This document shows positions 28,512 to 38,185 of a stretch of DNA of 64,000 nucleotides, in pieces; the stretch's first letter is position 1; every line of letters begins with the position of its first letter. Under the pieces are notes generated by a model. The model made no database searches. It was not told the origin of the DNA and saw nothing but the letters and a program-made list of their open reading frames with translations. Source of the stretch: Patiriisocius marinistellae (GTDB lineage: Bacteria; Bacteroidota; Bacteroidia; Flavobacteriales; Flavobacteriaceae); assembly GCF_009014635.1 (NCBI RefSeq), contig NZ_BKCF01000002.1:1-64000 (forward strand), in the 5' to 3' direction. A program made the translations under genes and the position numbers.

Positions 28512-29591
28512 CTATTTTTTTGCGTTAGAAAGATGATGCTCAAGAAATGGTTTTAATTTGCTGAGGATCAATTCTGGTGTAAGTTTATCGTAAAGCTCGT
28601 CTGGCTTTTCTTCAATTTTCCTTCTTTCTTCTAGAGTAAAGGTGTTGAATAAATCTGGCTTTTCTTCTAATAAATGAATGGAATCGTGCGCTTTACCATC
28701 TTCAAAACTACACCAGTGTTCTTTATTTACATATGGCGAATAGATTGTAAACGTAGGCACTTCTAGTGCTTTTGTAATATGCACGCTACCGCCTTCGTTT
28801 GAGACAAGCAGGTCGCTTTGATTCATTAATTTTATAAAACCACGAATTGAGTCTTCGTAGATGTCAACATTAATCTGGTCTTTATTCTCACACAATTCAT
28901 ATATTTTAATTGCTTCTACTTTTTGATGTGGCGCATAGTTGAATAGGAGTGTAGTATTGTATGTTTTAGTAATATAATTTATAATTTCTGCTATATAACT
29001 ATACGGCATTGATTTTTGAGGTGTGCTCCCTAGCACCCCTAACATAATTACAGGTTTTTTTAATTCTTTAATGGGGTTGTAATTCTTCTCTTCTTCAGTT
29101 AAAAAAATTTTTGGCGCGTATTCTGGATTTTCTATTCCAAATACTTCATCAATCATATTAATTCTATCCTCTATTGCTTTTCCGCAGTCCTTCGTACGGT
29201 GTTCTTTAAAATTTATAGGGTGTGTAAAAAATGGAAGTTTTAGTGTCTTATGCGCTCGTTTAAATCCAATGCGATATTCGGCTGTGCTAAAAAGGCAAAT
29301 CAATCTACTTTGCAATTTTGAATAAGGGTCAAAAATAATATCGAACTTCATATTTCTAATTCTCCGTATCATTCTTAAAAGCTCTAACGGCTTTTTTAAA
29401 ACTTTTTCTTGTACCGAAATGATGTGGTCAATATTAGGATTGTTTTGTAAAACACCCGTAGTGTAATCATACACAAAATAAGTAATTTCGCTCTGCGGAA
29501 ATACCTGTTTAATATTATTAGCAATCACCGAAGAGATGAGTACATCACCAATCCTTTTGTTTTGAATTACGAGTATTTGTTTGCGTTCCAT
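28512..29591 (-). CDS. Glycosyltransferase family 9 (heptosyltransferase-like)
   Basis: The 359-residue GT-B enzyme resembles LPS heptosyltransferases: KRIGDVLISSVIANNIKQVFP at the N-terminus, a central linker, PVIMLGVLGSTPQKSMP and, in the donor domain, LVSNEGGSVHITKALEVPTFTIYSP. It should transfer heptose or a similar sugar to lipid A-core. It is followed after 2 bases by the methyltransferase gene. Confidence 0.92.
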   Translation of the reverse strand: MERKQILVIQNKRIGDVLISSVIANNIKQVFPQSEITYFVYDYTTGVLQNNPNIDHIISVQEKVLKKPLELLRMIRRIRNMKFDIIFDPYSKLQSRLICLFSTAEYRIGFKRAHKTLKLPFFTHPINFKEHRTKDCGKAIEDRINMIDEVFGIENPEYAPKIFLTEEEKNYNPIKELKKPVIMLGVLGSTPQKSMPYSYIAEIINYITKTYNTTLLFNYAPHQKVEAIKIYELCENKDQINVDIYEDSIRGFIKLMNQSDLLVSNEGGSVHITKALEVPTFTIYSPYVNKEHWCSFEDGKAHDSIHLLEEKPDLFNTFTLEERRKIEEKPDELYDKLTPELILSKLKPFLEHHLSNAKK

Positions 29592-29776
29592 TATCTTCGC
29601 AAAGTACCGTTTTTTTGAATTTAGGGCAAATGTGTGTTTGTTGATTTATTAGTTTTATTAAAGTAGTTCATTGATTGAAAAAACACAGTGTTTTAGTTAG
29701 CCGTCTTTAATCGTTTAATGGTAGTTATAAATATTTTCTGTCATCTGTGGCTTTATAGTGAAAAGGAATAAATAAA

Positions 29777-30532
29777 ATGAAAGTTAATAATAACCTTGCA
29801 ATAAATCCAGCCTATTCTCATCTTCTTGGTGAGTTAGTTGCTGTACTTCAGGATTTTGAAAATCAAGGAGAGTATGTGACAAAAGGCGAGAGAAATGTTA
29901 TTAAAAAAGCTACAATCCAAGGAGTTAAATTAAATATTAAAAAATTTAAAACACCTAATTTTTTCCAATCACTCGTTTATCAATTTCTTCGGAAAAGTAA
30001 AGCTAAACGCTCTTTTGAGTATGCGAATATACTTACTAAAGTTGGCATTAAAACTCCGTTGCCAATTGCGTTTTTAGAGCAGTTTAGGTTTGGTTTAAAA
30101 GAAAGTTTTTATGTAAGTGAGCACGTTGAATATGATCTCGATTTTAGAGTGCTTAACCATAGTCCCAATTATCCCGAACGCGACGAAATTTTACGCCAAA
30201 TGGCAACGTTTACATTTAAACTCCACGAAAACAACATTAATTTTTTAGACCACTCGCCAGGGAATACACTTATTAAAAAAACTGAAAATAATACATTTAA
30301 CTTCTACCTCATTGATTTAAATCGTATGCGTTTTGAATTGATGGATTTAAAGAAACGCATGCATAATTTTAGAAGGCTTTGGTTGTCTAAGAAGATGATA
30401 AATGTCATGGCGCCAGTATATGCCGCATTAGTTGGTTCGCCAGAAGATGAGGTGCGTCAATTAATGCAGTTATATAGTAAGGAATTTCAAGGGAAGGTTA
30501 ATAAGCGCAAGTTGCGAAAGCGTAGAGGGTAA
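29777..30532 (+). CDS. InaA/Kdo-kinase-like lipopolysaccharide kinase
   Basis: The 251-residue protein belongs to the protein-kinase-like LPS kinases (KdkA/WaaP/InaA group). The catalytic-loop equivalent is INFLDHSPGNTLI (about 154-166) and the metal-binding aspartate lies in FYLIDLNRMRF (about 178-188). A lysine in VKLNIKKFKTP may be the ATP-binding one. It would phosphorylate a core sugar such as Kdo. It closes the glycan region, divergent from the GT9 gene. A TTTCCGAAG copy is inside (29987). Confidence 0.88.
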   Translation: MKVNNNLAINPAYSHLLGELVAVLQDFENQGEYVTKGERNVIKKATIQGVKLNIKKFKTPNFFQSLVYQFLRKSKAKRSFEYANILTKVGIKTPLPIAFLEQFRFGLKESFYVSEHVEYDLDFRVLNHSPNYPERDEILRQMATFTFKLHENNINFLDHSPGNTLIKKTENNTFNFYLIDLNRMRFELMDLKKRMHNFRRLWLSKKMINVMAPVYAALVGSPEDEVRQLMQLYSKEFQGKVNKRKLRKRRG

Positions 30533-30570
30533 TTTATAATCAAAGAAGATAATTTTTAGGTTGATTACTA

Positions 30571-30579
30571 TTTCCGAAG
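30571..30579 (+). repeat. TTTCCGAAG dispersed motif, intergenic copy
   Basis: Exact copy (ctaTTTCCGAAGcaaa) between the LPS kinase gene and the MuiA-like gene. Confidence 0.7.
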
Positions 30580-30707
30580 CAAATATAATTAAGCCATTTT
30601 TTTTATTACCTTTTCAAAACTAACATTTCACTCATTTAAACGATGGCTTTGCTCATTTGCTATTTATAATTTGCTATAACTGGGTGTAGCTTTGAAAAAA
30701 AAATATC

Positions 30708-32288
30708 ATGAAAAAATTTCATTTTTTATTTCTGTTGCTTGCGAGTATTTCTGCACTGGCACAAACGGAAGTCGCTTCAAAAATTGAGGCTGTTAAAATA
30801 TTTACAAATAATGCTCAAGTTACAAGAGATGCTTCATTTATTACAACACTGGGAAAGCAGGAAGTTGTGTTAACGGGTATTTCGACTACTATAAATCCCT
30901 CAAGTTTGCAGGTGTTGTTTGATAATACAAATACGTTATTGTTATCTGCTAAATATGAAAATAATTATCTGAATTCTAAAATTAATAATCCAGAAATAGA
31001 AGGTTTGAAAACAGAGTTAGAAACCATAAATGATGACTTAGAGTGGTTGTCGCACCAACGGACTAGCCTTCAAGGAATGCTGCAAATACTTGAGAAAAAT
31101 CAAGATTTAGGGTCTGGCACTTCTAGTTTTACACCACAACAGGTGCTAGAATTGAGTAATGTGTATCGCACAAAATTCCTCCAAATTAAAGAAGAAATGA
31201 GAGCGCTTGATAAAAAGGAAAAACCATTGCGAGAAAAAGCATCAAAGCTTAAAGGACAGCTGGCAGAATTGAATGCAAAATTTAATGTTCCTAGTGGAAA
31301 TATTGTACTCCAAATAGAATCTAAAAAAGCAGAACGTATTAATTTAGATTGCAAGTATATTGTGAATAATGTGGGGTGGAGCCCAATTTATGATTTGAGA
31401 TCTGGCGGCATTATAGAAAATGTAAATCTTACTTATAAGGCGAGTATTTATCAAAATACGGGGCTAGATTGGGATAATGTGGATCTAACAATTAGCACAG
31501 GAAATCCATCACAAAATAATAACAGACCTATTTTAAGTCCATTGTATGCTTCTATTTATGAGCAACAAATGAGAAGAGAATATGATGCTGTTATGGAGGA
31601 GGTTGAAGTTTCTAGTATGAATATGGCGTATAAACAAAGTGCAGATGGTGTAAACCCTACAAGTGTTTCTGAAAATCAGTTGACAATTGACTTTAAGATT
31701 TTAACCAAGCAATCTATAGCAAGTGATGGAAAAGAAAATCTAGTGGGATTACAAACCTTTGAATTAGATACGGAGTATGTATATCATACGGTGCCCAAAC
31801 TAGACAGAAGCGCTTATTTATTAGCTAAAATAACAGATTGGAGTCAATATAATTTAGTTGCCGGTAAAGCAAATATTTTCTTTGAAGGTGCTTTTGTGGG
31901 TACTTCAAATATAAATCCTAAAGTAACGGCAAAGGAATTATTAATTTCTATGGGTGTTGATAATAGTATTGTTGTGGAGCGCACACCAATTAAAGAATAT
32001 ACTTCTTCAAAGTTTATTGGTAGTAACAAAAAAGAAACGATAGGCTACGAGATTACGGTTAAAAACAAAAAAGCAACACCAATTAAAATAGAAATTTTAG
32101 ACCAAATACCTGTATCTCAAAATAAAAAAATAGAGGTAGAAATAGAAGATAATGGAGGTGCTGTTTACACAGAAGACATTGGGAAACTGCTTTGGACAAT
32201 TAATTTACAAGCAAGAGAGACGGTGGTTAAAAAGTTTATGTATAGTGTTAAATATCCTAAGGATAGTGGTGTGATTGGGGTGAAATAA
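30708..32288 (+). CDS. Mucoidy inhibitor MuiA family protein (DUF4139/DUF4140)
   Basis: The 526-residue secreted protein has a signal peptide (1-18, ending ISALAQ), a DUF4140 N-terminal domain (about 25-120) with VKIFTNNAQVTRDA, a coiled-coil stretch (about 90-200) and a DUF4139 C-terminal domain that includes GWSPIYDLR and GLDWDNVDLTISTGNP. The family is named from a mucoidy phenotype; the biochemical role is unknown. It lies just right of the glycan region but has its own upstream gap of 175 bases. Confidence 0.92.
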   Translation: MKKFHFLFLLLASISALAQTEVASKIEAVKIFTNNAQVTRDASFITTLGKQEVVLTGISTTINPSSLQVLFDNTNTLLLSAKYENNYLNSKINNPEIEGLKTELETINDDLEWLSHQRTSLQGMLQILEKNQDLGSGTSSFTPQQVLELSNVYRTKFLQIKEEMRALDKKEKPLREKASKLKGQLAELNAKFNVPSGNIVLQIESKKAERINLDCKYIVNNVGWSPIYDLRSGGIIENVNLTYKASIYQNTGLDWDNVDLTISTGNPSQNNNRPILSPLYASIYEQQMRREYDAVMEEVEVSSMNMAYKQSADGVNPTSVSENQLTIDFKILTKQSIASDGKENLVGLQTFELDTEYVYHTVPKLDRSAYLLAKITDWSQYNLVAGKANIFFEGAFVGTSNINPKVTAKELLISMGVDNSIVVERTPIKEYTSSKFIGSNKKETIGYEITVKNKKATPIKIEILDQIPVSQNKKIEVEIEDNGGAVYTEDIGKLLWTINLQARETVVKKFMYSVKYPKDSGVIGVK

Positions 32289-32352
32289 TAATCTCTTTAT
32301 ATTCAACATCTGCGAATATTCAAAAATTTCCCAGTACTAAAAAAGTCACGCA

Positions 32353-32934
32353 ATGAAACAACTTATAGATGTATTTAATTATCATGAAGATTTTATGTCT
32401 ATTCAAGAAGCGAATGAGTTGTTTGAATATTTGATGGGTATAAAGACGCTCACCAGTATGCTAGAAATAGACACTGAGACCGGTGATTCTTTTACCTTTA
32501 ATTTTGGTAAAATGATATTTGTTGATAAAGAGCTAAAAGAACAAAACAGATTTCCTAAGGAAAACTGGGGTAAAAGCTTAGAATGGTCTAAACATATTAT
32601 TCCTCTTAAAAAACGAATTGAACAACACACAAATTGTGAGTTTAAAACCTGTGTATGTATTTTTTATCCTGATGGAAACTCAGGAGTAGATTATCATGCA
32701 GATAAAATAGCATTTGGTGATACATCAATAATTCCAGCCATAAGTTTAGGTGAAGAGCGACCATTTAAGTTAAGAGAAAATAAATCTAGGAAGGAGATAG
32801 GGTTATTTTTAAAACATGGGAGTTTGTTGATTATGGGAGCTAGATGTCAAGATGATTTTGAACATAGTCTCCCCGAGGATGCCAGCTTTAAACAACCAAG
32901 AATAAGCTTAACCTTTAGAAAAGTGGATGAATAA
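32353..32934 (+). CDS. AlkB-like 2-oxoglutarate/Fe(II) dioxygenase
   Basis: The 193-residue enzyme should oxidatively remove alkyl groups from DNA or RNA bases (1-methyladenine, 3-methylcytosine). Iron ligands H115, D117 (in YHADK) and H171 are present, and the 2-oxoglutarate and substrate arginines lie in QPRISLTFR (R183, R189). FYPDGNSGVDYHAD is the classic AlkB segment. The length fits AlkB. No LexA-like or Ada-box sequence is recognisable upstream. It converges with the LpxR-like gene. Confidence 0.93.
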   Translation: MKQLIDVFNYHEDFMSIQEANELFEYLMGIKTLTSMLEIDTETGDSFTFNFGKMIFVDKELKEQNRFPKENWGKSLEWSKHIIPLKKRIEQHTNCEFKTCVCIFYPDGNSGVDYHADKIAFGDTSIIPAISLGEERPFKLRENKSRKEIGLFLKHGSLLIMGARCQDDFEHSLPEDASFKQPRISLTFRKVDE

Positions 32935-32998
32935 ATACTGTTTTTAGTTTAGTTAAAAGTTATAATATAGCTAATGATTTCAGTAAAAAAATAAAATT

Positions 32999-33967
32999 CT
33001 AAAAAGTAAATCCTATTTTGATTCCACCCCATTTAGCAGTGCTACCTGTAACAAACTCTTTAGTAATAATCGCCTGCGAATATTCAAAATAAAGTGTTTT
33101 TGTTTTTATGACAAGTCCATAATTAAATTGCCCAGTCACTCGCTCTACATCTTTAGAGGCAATAGTGTATGGGCTTTTTTTATTAAATACGCCGCCTTGT
33201 AATGTAGCGTCGTATCCTATTAAACTAACAATAGGTTGTGCATAGCCATATATTTTAAAACCGCTTCTTTCTGTAATAGAAGCAAAAGGTTGATTGATAA
33301 TCCCAAAAGTTGTATTAAGACCTAAAGAGGCATTAGTAAAAAGAGTTCCCACTTTTGCATTTGTTGTGGCTTGTAGCGAAAATAGATCGCTCAAATTAAG
33401 TAATTGTTTTTCGTAGCCTATCTCATAGTTGAGGACGATGTCATTTTTAATTTGGTGTCGCCATCCTAAGGGTGTTTTGTTCCCAGTGGCTTTATGGATA
33501 CCTACTTGCATTTCTTCCCCAAAAGCTGCAGGGCCCATAAACCCTAAATTAAAAGAGGACGTGAATCTGGTTCTCTTTTCGGTATTTGTGGCAATCATAA
33601 AACTCTTTAACATAATCGACGCAGCAAAGGGCCTGTCACCCACTTGGACTTCGGGGAGTTCGTAGCGGTTGGGTGTAAACCCTAAATGTTCCACAGCTAG
33701 GCCATAGCGTGTTTCAGTAGCCTCATCATTTTGTTTATAAAACAAATGGTTGAACGGATTGGTTTTGAAATAGGGGAGTACTAACTCAAGACTATATCCT
33801 TGTGTATAATTCTCATCTGTCGCTGCAAAAAAGTCATTGTCGTAGTTAAATCTAAAATAGTTAGCACTTTTTATATCCCTAAAGGACACCATGTTGTCAA
33901 TTTTTTGAGCTTTGGAAATTTGTAAACAAAAAAGGACAATGGAAATAAGAGTAAAAGCGTTTCTCAT
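32999..33967 (-). CDS. LpxR-family lipid A deacylase-like outer membrane protein (DUF2219)
   Basis: The 322-residue protein has a signal peptide (MRNAFTLISIVLFCLQISKAQ) and NYFRFNYDNDFFAATDENYTQGY, the opening of the LpxR beta-barrel family, including the conserved Asn and Asp used for calcium and catalysis; it ends in a barrel strand with F. LpxR removes the 3'-acyloxyacyl group of lipid A. The frame extends to 34027, but the ATG at 33967 gives a clean signal peptide and is preferred. Confidence 0.88.
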   Translation of the reverse strand: MRNAFTLISIVLFCLQISKAQKIDNMVSFRDIKSANYFRFNYDNDFFAATDENYTQGYSLELVLPYFKTNPFNHLFYKQNDEATETRYGLAVEHLGFTPNRYELPEVQVGDRPFAASIMLKSFMIATNTEKRTRFTSSFNLGFMGPAAFGEEMQVGIHKATGNKTPLGWRHQIKNDIVLNYEIGYEKQLLNLSDLFSLQATTNAKVGTLFTNASLGLNTTFGIINQPFASITERSGFKIYGYAQPIVSLIGYDATLQGGVFNKKSPYTIASKDVERVTGQFNYGLVIKTKTLYFEYSQAIITKEFVTGSTAKWGGIKIGFTF

Positions 33968-34094
33968 ATTTAATATACGATGGTAGTAACAGCTTGGTTT
34001 TCCTAGTATTATTAACAAAACCTTCACGTGTTAACATTGTTTTTATGAGGATAAATGTATATTATTAGTGTATAAAGTTTTAAATAAAAACACC

Positions 34095-34493
34095 ATGAAT
34101 ATTACACTAGAACAAGCAGAAAAATTAATAAAAACAGCAAAAGAAAAAGCTAAAGCATTAGATACAAAAATGAATATAGCCATTGTTGACGCTGGTGCAA
34201 ATTTAGTTGCATTTGTACGTATGGATGGCGCTTGGCTAGGCTCGCTTGATATTGCAATTAAAAAGGCAAAAACAGCTCGTTATTTTGATATGAATACTGG
34301 TTCAATTGGTGAGTTGTCACAGCCCGGAGAGTCATTGTTTAATATTGAACATTCAAATAATGGGCTTATTACTTTTCCCGGAGGTGTGCCAATTAAAAAT
34401 GGAAAAGGAGAAATTATTGGCGCTATTGGAGTAAGTGGAAGCTCTGTAGAAAATGACCACGAGGTAGCAGATGCAGGAGCAAAAGCAATCTAA
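34095..34493 (+). CDS. GlcG/HbpS family heme-binding-like protein
   Basis: The 132-residue protein starts [12 protein letters not shown] and carries [43 protein letters not shown] and [12 protein letters not shown], all typical of GlcG/HbpS proteins. The family binds heme or small ligands; the precise role is uncertain. An upstream in-frame ATG at 34068 would add nine residues, but the 34095 start agrees with family length. No signal peptide is seen. A hairpin terminator follows. Confidence 0.9.
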   Translation: MNITLEQAEKLIKTAKEKAKALDTKMNIAIVDAGANLVAFVRMDGAWLGSLDIAIKKAKTARYFDMNTGSIGELSQPGESLFNIEHSNNGLITFPGGVPIKNGKGEIIGAIGVSGSSVENDHEVADAGAKAI

Positions 34494-34514
34494 AAAAAAT
34501 AATATATTTTTTTG

Positions 34515-34549
34515 AAAAGGGATGATTTAAATGTATCACTCCCTTTTTT
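34515..34549 (+). terminator. Terminator after the GlcG/HbpS-like gene
   Basis: AAAAGGGATGAT pairs with ATCACTCCCTTTT (one bulge), followed by a T-run, 22 bases after the stop codon. Confidence 0.7.
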
Positions 34550-34734
34550 ATAATTACTGAAAAATTTTTTAGGCTTTATAGCTAACTTATTTTAAACACT
34601 GCAAATTTGTTGATGTGTAATATTTCAGAAATAAATAGCGTTGCTGAAATGTTATTAGTTTAACTTAATTTAATTACAGCAATATTATAGTGAACAAATA
34701 AACCTAATATGTACTTACAATATATTAAATTAAT

Positions 34735-35235
34735 ATGAGTAGAGGATTTGTAAAAGAAGATGACCAAGAGGAAATTCCCATTGTACCACCAAGAGCAGAT
34801 TTGCCAGATCGTGTTACAAACTATGTTACTCAAGTAGGAATGGACGCACTTGAAAATGAAAAGAATGCACTAATAGCTAGTAAAGATATTGTTGAAGCTA
34901 TAAATGAAAATGAAAGACGGATTACAATTAATTACATTAATGCTAAGTTGCAATTGCTCAAAAACAGAATAGCCTCAGCAAAAGTGGTTGATTTAGAGAA
35001 ACAAAATAAGGACAGGGTGCTTTTTGGCGCGAAAGTTACTTTAAAAATAAATAATGATAATAAACTACAGCAATTTCAACTTGTAGGTGTTGATGAAGCT
35101 AATATAAGTAAAGGGAAAATTTCATTTATATCTCCAATTGCAAAAATATTGATAAATAAAAAAGAGGGAGAGAAAGCAGTTCTTAAATTAGTGAAAGAGG
35201 ATAGAAGCTTCGAAATTATTAAAATTAAATACTAA
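34735..35235 (+). CDS. GreA/GreB family transcript cleavage factor
   Basis: The 166-residue protein begins MSRGFVKEDDQEE, continues with RVTNYVTQVGMDALENEKNAL (start of the Gre coiled coil, about 25-100, ending at the DLEKQNKDRVLFGAKV junction) and a C-terminal FKBP-like domain with the KISFISPIAKILINKKEGE pattern. It would rescue backtracked RNA polymerase. It resembles GreB more than a housekeeping GreA. The gene stands alone. Confidence 0.88.
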   Translation: MSRGFVKEDDQEEIPIVPPRADLPDRVTNYVTQVGMDALENEKNALIASKDIVEAINENERRITINYINAKLQLLKNRIASAKVVDLEKQNKDRVLFGAKVTLKINNDNKLQQFQLVGVDEANISKGKISFISPIAKILINKKEGEKAVLKLVKEDRSFEIIKIKY

Positions 35236-35419
35236 TATTTAATATCATGATTTTAATGTAGTATAAAACCATAAAATTTAAAATTTGGTTTTTGTAAATC
35301 ATGTATGCTTAATTATATTTACATAGATTAACTATCTTTAATTTGACATTTTTAGTTTAATGCCTTAATCTTCTTTAAATTAAAAAAATATCATGTAATA
35401 ACCACCAACTCAACATAGA

Positions 35420-35929
35420 ATGAAACTATTGCTCGCAACATTTTTAACCATAATTTCATTAACGTCTTGCATAGAAAAGAAAGAAATTAGTTCATATAAT
35501 TCAGAAAACTGGTCAAAACGGGCTATTAATATTTCGGCGAAAGATTCGCTTGAGTATGGTAAATCTTACCTTTCTGTTTATTCTGAAATTTATAGTATTT
35601 CTGAACATAGAAAACATGGCCTTACAGCGATGGTAAGTTTAAGAAATACAAGTGATACAGATACCATATACTTACTCAAATCTGAATATTATGACACTCA
35701 TGGTGTAAGTATTAGAACTTATTTTAATGAACCAATATATTTAGCTCCATTAGAGACTACAGAGATTATCATTGATGAGCTTGACGTAACAGGAGGCACA
35801 GGATCAAACTTTATCTTTGAATGGAAAGTACCTAAAGACTGTCCAGAACCTTTGTTTGAAGGAATTATGAATTCTACAAAAGGGCAACAAGGACTGTCAT
35901 TTACAACGCACGCTGTACGTATTAAATAA
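35420..35929 (+). CDS. DUF3124 family lipoprotein
   Basis: The 169-residue protein has a lipoprotein signal (MKLLLATFLTIISLTSC, C17). The mature part contains SYLSVYSEIYSISEHRKHGLT, RNTSDTDTIYLLKSEYYDT and EPIYLAPLETTEIIIDE, the DUF3124 layout. The function is unknown. One base separates it from marC, so the two are cotranscribed. Confidence 0.88.
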   Translation: MKLLLATFLTIISLTSCIEKKEISSYNSENWSKRAINISAKDSLEYGKSYLSVYSEIYSISEHRKHGLTAMVSLRNTSDTDTIYLLKSEYYDTHGVSIRTYFNEPIYLAPLETTEIIIDELDVTGGTGSNFIFEWKVPKDCPEPLFEGIMNSTKGQQGLSFTTHAVRIK

Positions 35930-35930
35930 T

Positions 35931-36539
35931 ATGATTGAATATTTAACCACCTTATTTTTTGTTTTTGCTGTTATAGATCCCATAGGTTCAATTCCCGTAT
36001 ATCTTGAAGCTACAAAAGAGTTTGATAAACTTCACAAAAAGAAAATTGCTATTAGAGCATCAGTAATCGCATTTTTTATTCTATTATTTTTTATTGTAAT
36101 AGGGCAATTAATTTTAGAAGGGATGAAAGTTTCTTTGGACGCCTTTCAAATCTCTGGAGGAGTTATTCTTTTTCTTTTTGCTTTAACGATGATTTTTGGT
36201 GATGGAAAGCCAGAACAGGAAAAAAATCATATTACAGACTATAAACATGTTACAATTTTTCCAATTGCTATTCCTTCAATCGCGTCGCCAGGAGCAATTA
36301 TGGCTGTTGTATTAATGACAGACAATCATATTTATACAATACAACAACAAGGAATAACAACCTTACTAGTATTAGTAGTTGTAGCTTTAACATGTTTAAT
36401 TTTATTAATAGCAAATAAATTACAAGAACGTATAGGAGATTACGGAATAACTGTTATTAGTAAAATAATGGGATTGATATTAGCTTCCTATGCAGTACAA
36501 AGTATATTGAGCGGTATTAGTGCTTATTTTCTGTCGTAG
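35931..36539 (+). CDS. MarC family integral membrane protein
   Basis: The 202-residue protein has six hydrophobic helices and the family segments FFVFAVIDPIGSIPVY (10-25), a second-half repeat IPSIASPGAIMAVV (about 112-125) and KIMGLILASYAVQ near the end. MarC proteins are NAAT-like membrane proteins of uncertain transport role; a former link to multiple antibiotic resistance was not upheld. It is coupled to the DUF3124 lipoprotein gene upstream. Confidence 0.93.
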   Translation: MIEYLTTLFFVFAVIDPIGSIPVYLEATKEFDKLHKKKIAIRASVIAFFILLFFIVIGQLILEGMKVSLDAFQISGGVILFLFALTMIFGDGKPEQEKNHITDYKHVTIFPIAIPSIASPGAIMAVVLMTDNHIYTIQQQGITTLLVLVVVALTCLILLIANKLQERIGDYGITVISKIMGLILASYAVQSILSGISAYFLS

Positions 36540-37004
36540 AAAATTTTTTCTATAATCTCCTGCTACAATTTTCTACAATTACACAATAGTGTAAAATTTA
36601 TAATTTAATTATTTACAAATCCAAAAGCTGAAGATATCCCTGAATTTGCGTGATTTTAAATTATCTTATTTTTAAAGTCTCTACCAAATAAACAAATCAC
36701 GTTAACAAGTTTATTGTTTTAATATTTCTTTCTTAAAAAATATCATTAATAGTTTTTTTTGATTTAAAGCTTACAATATACTGATTGATAGCTTATAAGG
36801 CTTTTTTTATTCTTTTTTCGATGACTTATAATTATATGTAAATGTTAAAATAATATGAATTTTAACGATTATATTTGCATTTAATCTAATTTAATGTAGC
36901 TTTGTTGCCGATTATTCTTATAAAAACTCTACATAATGTACGAGGGTTTAAAAAATAAGGACCTGTTTAATTCAACAGATTAAGGTTAACAATAATAAAC
37001 GAAA
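36540..37004. other. Intergenic region upstream of the alpha/beta hydrolase
   Basis: The 465 AT-rich bases hold no recognised gene. Two exact TAnnTTTG boxes, TATATTTG (36870-36877) and TAGCTTTG (36897-36904), could be promoters for the hydrolase with a leader of about 100 bases. A weak hairpin TTACAC/GTGTAA lies near 36583. Confidence 0.55.
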
Positions 37005-38093
37005 ATGGAATTCAATATATTTAAAAGAGTTGTTTTATTTTTTACAGTTTTTGTATTTATATCCTGTAGTAAAGAGGATTTAATTATAAATGACACAAAT
37101 GAGATGTCATTTGAGGATAGTTCTATTGAGTTAGAGCCTATAATTGAATTAGACCCCTTAATTGAATTTGATTTTTCAACTTCTCCCATTGACTTATTAG
37201 GAACAGATGCTCAGTTTGTAAGTGATATTCCATATGATGAGTTTGATAAAACAAGGTTTGATTTTTTTATGCCTAACAGCTCGGCACCAACTGGATTAGC
37301 GATTTTTATTCATGGAGGAGGATTTATAGCAGGAGACAAAAGTTTTATTTATAATTCCACAAATTCGGCACACGTTATTAATCTATTAGAAAATAATATT
37401 GCAGTAGCTTCTATAAACTATAGGTTATTAGATCAACAATTTGAAACAGAGGGAGTCCTTAAATGTTTGCATGACGCTAGGCGGGCGGTACAGTTTATTA
37501 GGTTTATTCATAATGAATTAAATATTGATAAAAATAATATCGTACTCTATGGCAGCTCAGCGGGGGCTGGTATTTCATTATGGTTAGGGGTACATAATGA
37601 TTTTAGAGATGAAAGTAATGTTGATCCCGTTTTAAGAGAAAGTTCAAGAGTCAAAGGTGTTAGTCTTGGAGGAGTACAAGCAAGTTACGATATTGAAAAT
37701 AGATGGGTGCATGATGTTTTAGGCGAATTTGATACAACATGGGAAGATCTTATTTTAGAATTTGGTACTGAAAGGTTTTTTCAATTTTATGGAGTTCACA
37801 CCATTGAAGAATACAACAGTCCGGCTATAGATCGATATAGAAAAGATGTAGATATGTTATCTATGTTATCTACAGATGATCCTGAAATTTGGGTGGAAAA
37901 CACACATTATGAGAATACAGAACCTCATACATTAAACAGTTTAGTTCATCATCCTTATCATGCAAAGGCAGTTAAAGATTATGCAGACGCTGTGGGAGTC
38001 CCAAACGTTAGTTATTATGGAAACCCTATACTTTATAGTGACCCGAGCGATGAAGCTTATATCGATTTTATTATTAGAAAGATAAATGAATAG
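37005..38093 (+). CDS. Alpha/beta hydrolase lipoprotein (esterase-like)
   Basis: The 362-residue protein has a lipoprotein signal with C21 (FISC). A short acidic linker carries a three-fold IELEP-IIELD-PLIEFD repeat (about 41-56). The hydrolase domain has the oxyanion-hole HGGGF (103-107) and the nucleophile elbow GSSAG with S185. Relatives are carboxylesterases or feruloyl-type esterases of the BD-FAE/HSL kind; the substrate is unknown. It is surface or periplasmic, monocistronic, and ends at a terminator shared with dapD. Confidence 0.88.
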   Translation: MEFNIFKRVVLFFTVFVFISCSKEDLIINDTNEMSFEDSSIELEPIIELDPLIEFDFSTSPIDLLGTDAQFVSDIPYDEFDKTRFDFFMPNSSAPTGLAIFIHGGGFIAGDKSFIYNSTNSAHVINLLENNIAVASINYRLLDQQFETEGVLKCLHDARRAVQFIRFIHNELNIDKNNIVLYGSSAGAGISLWLGVHNDFRDESNVDPVLRESSRVKGVSLGGVQASYDIENRWVHDVLGEFDTTWEDLILEFGTERFFQFYGVHTIEEYNSPAIDRYRKDVDMLSMLSTDDPEIWVENTHYENTEPHTLNSLVHHPYHAKAVKDYADAVGVPNVSYYGNPILYSDPSDEAYIDFIIRKINE

Positions 38094-38135
38094 ACTAAGC
38101 TATAACTGATTTTAAATTTCAGTAGTTAACAAAAG

Positions 38136-38168
38136 AGCACTCATATTCTAAAATATGAGTGCTTTTTT
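38136..38168. terminator. Bidirectional terminator between the hydrolase and dapD
   Basis: A perfect 12-bp stem AGCACTCATATT / AATATGAGTGCT (38136-38147 with 38152-38163) has A- and T-runs at its ends and lies between convergent genes. Confidence 0.85.
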
Positions 38169-38185
38169 ATTTAATTTCTTTGACC

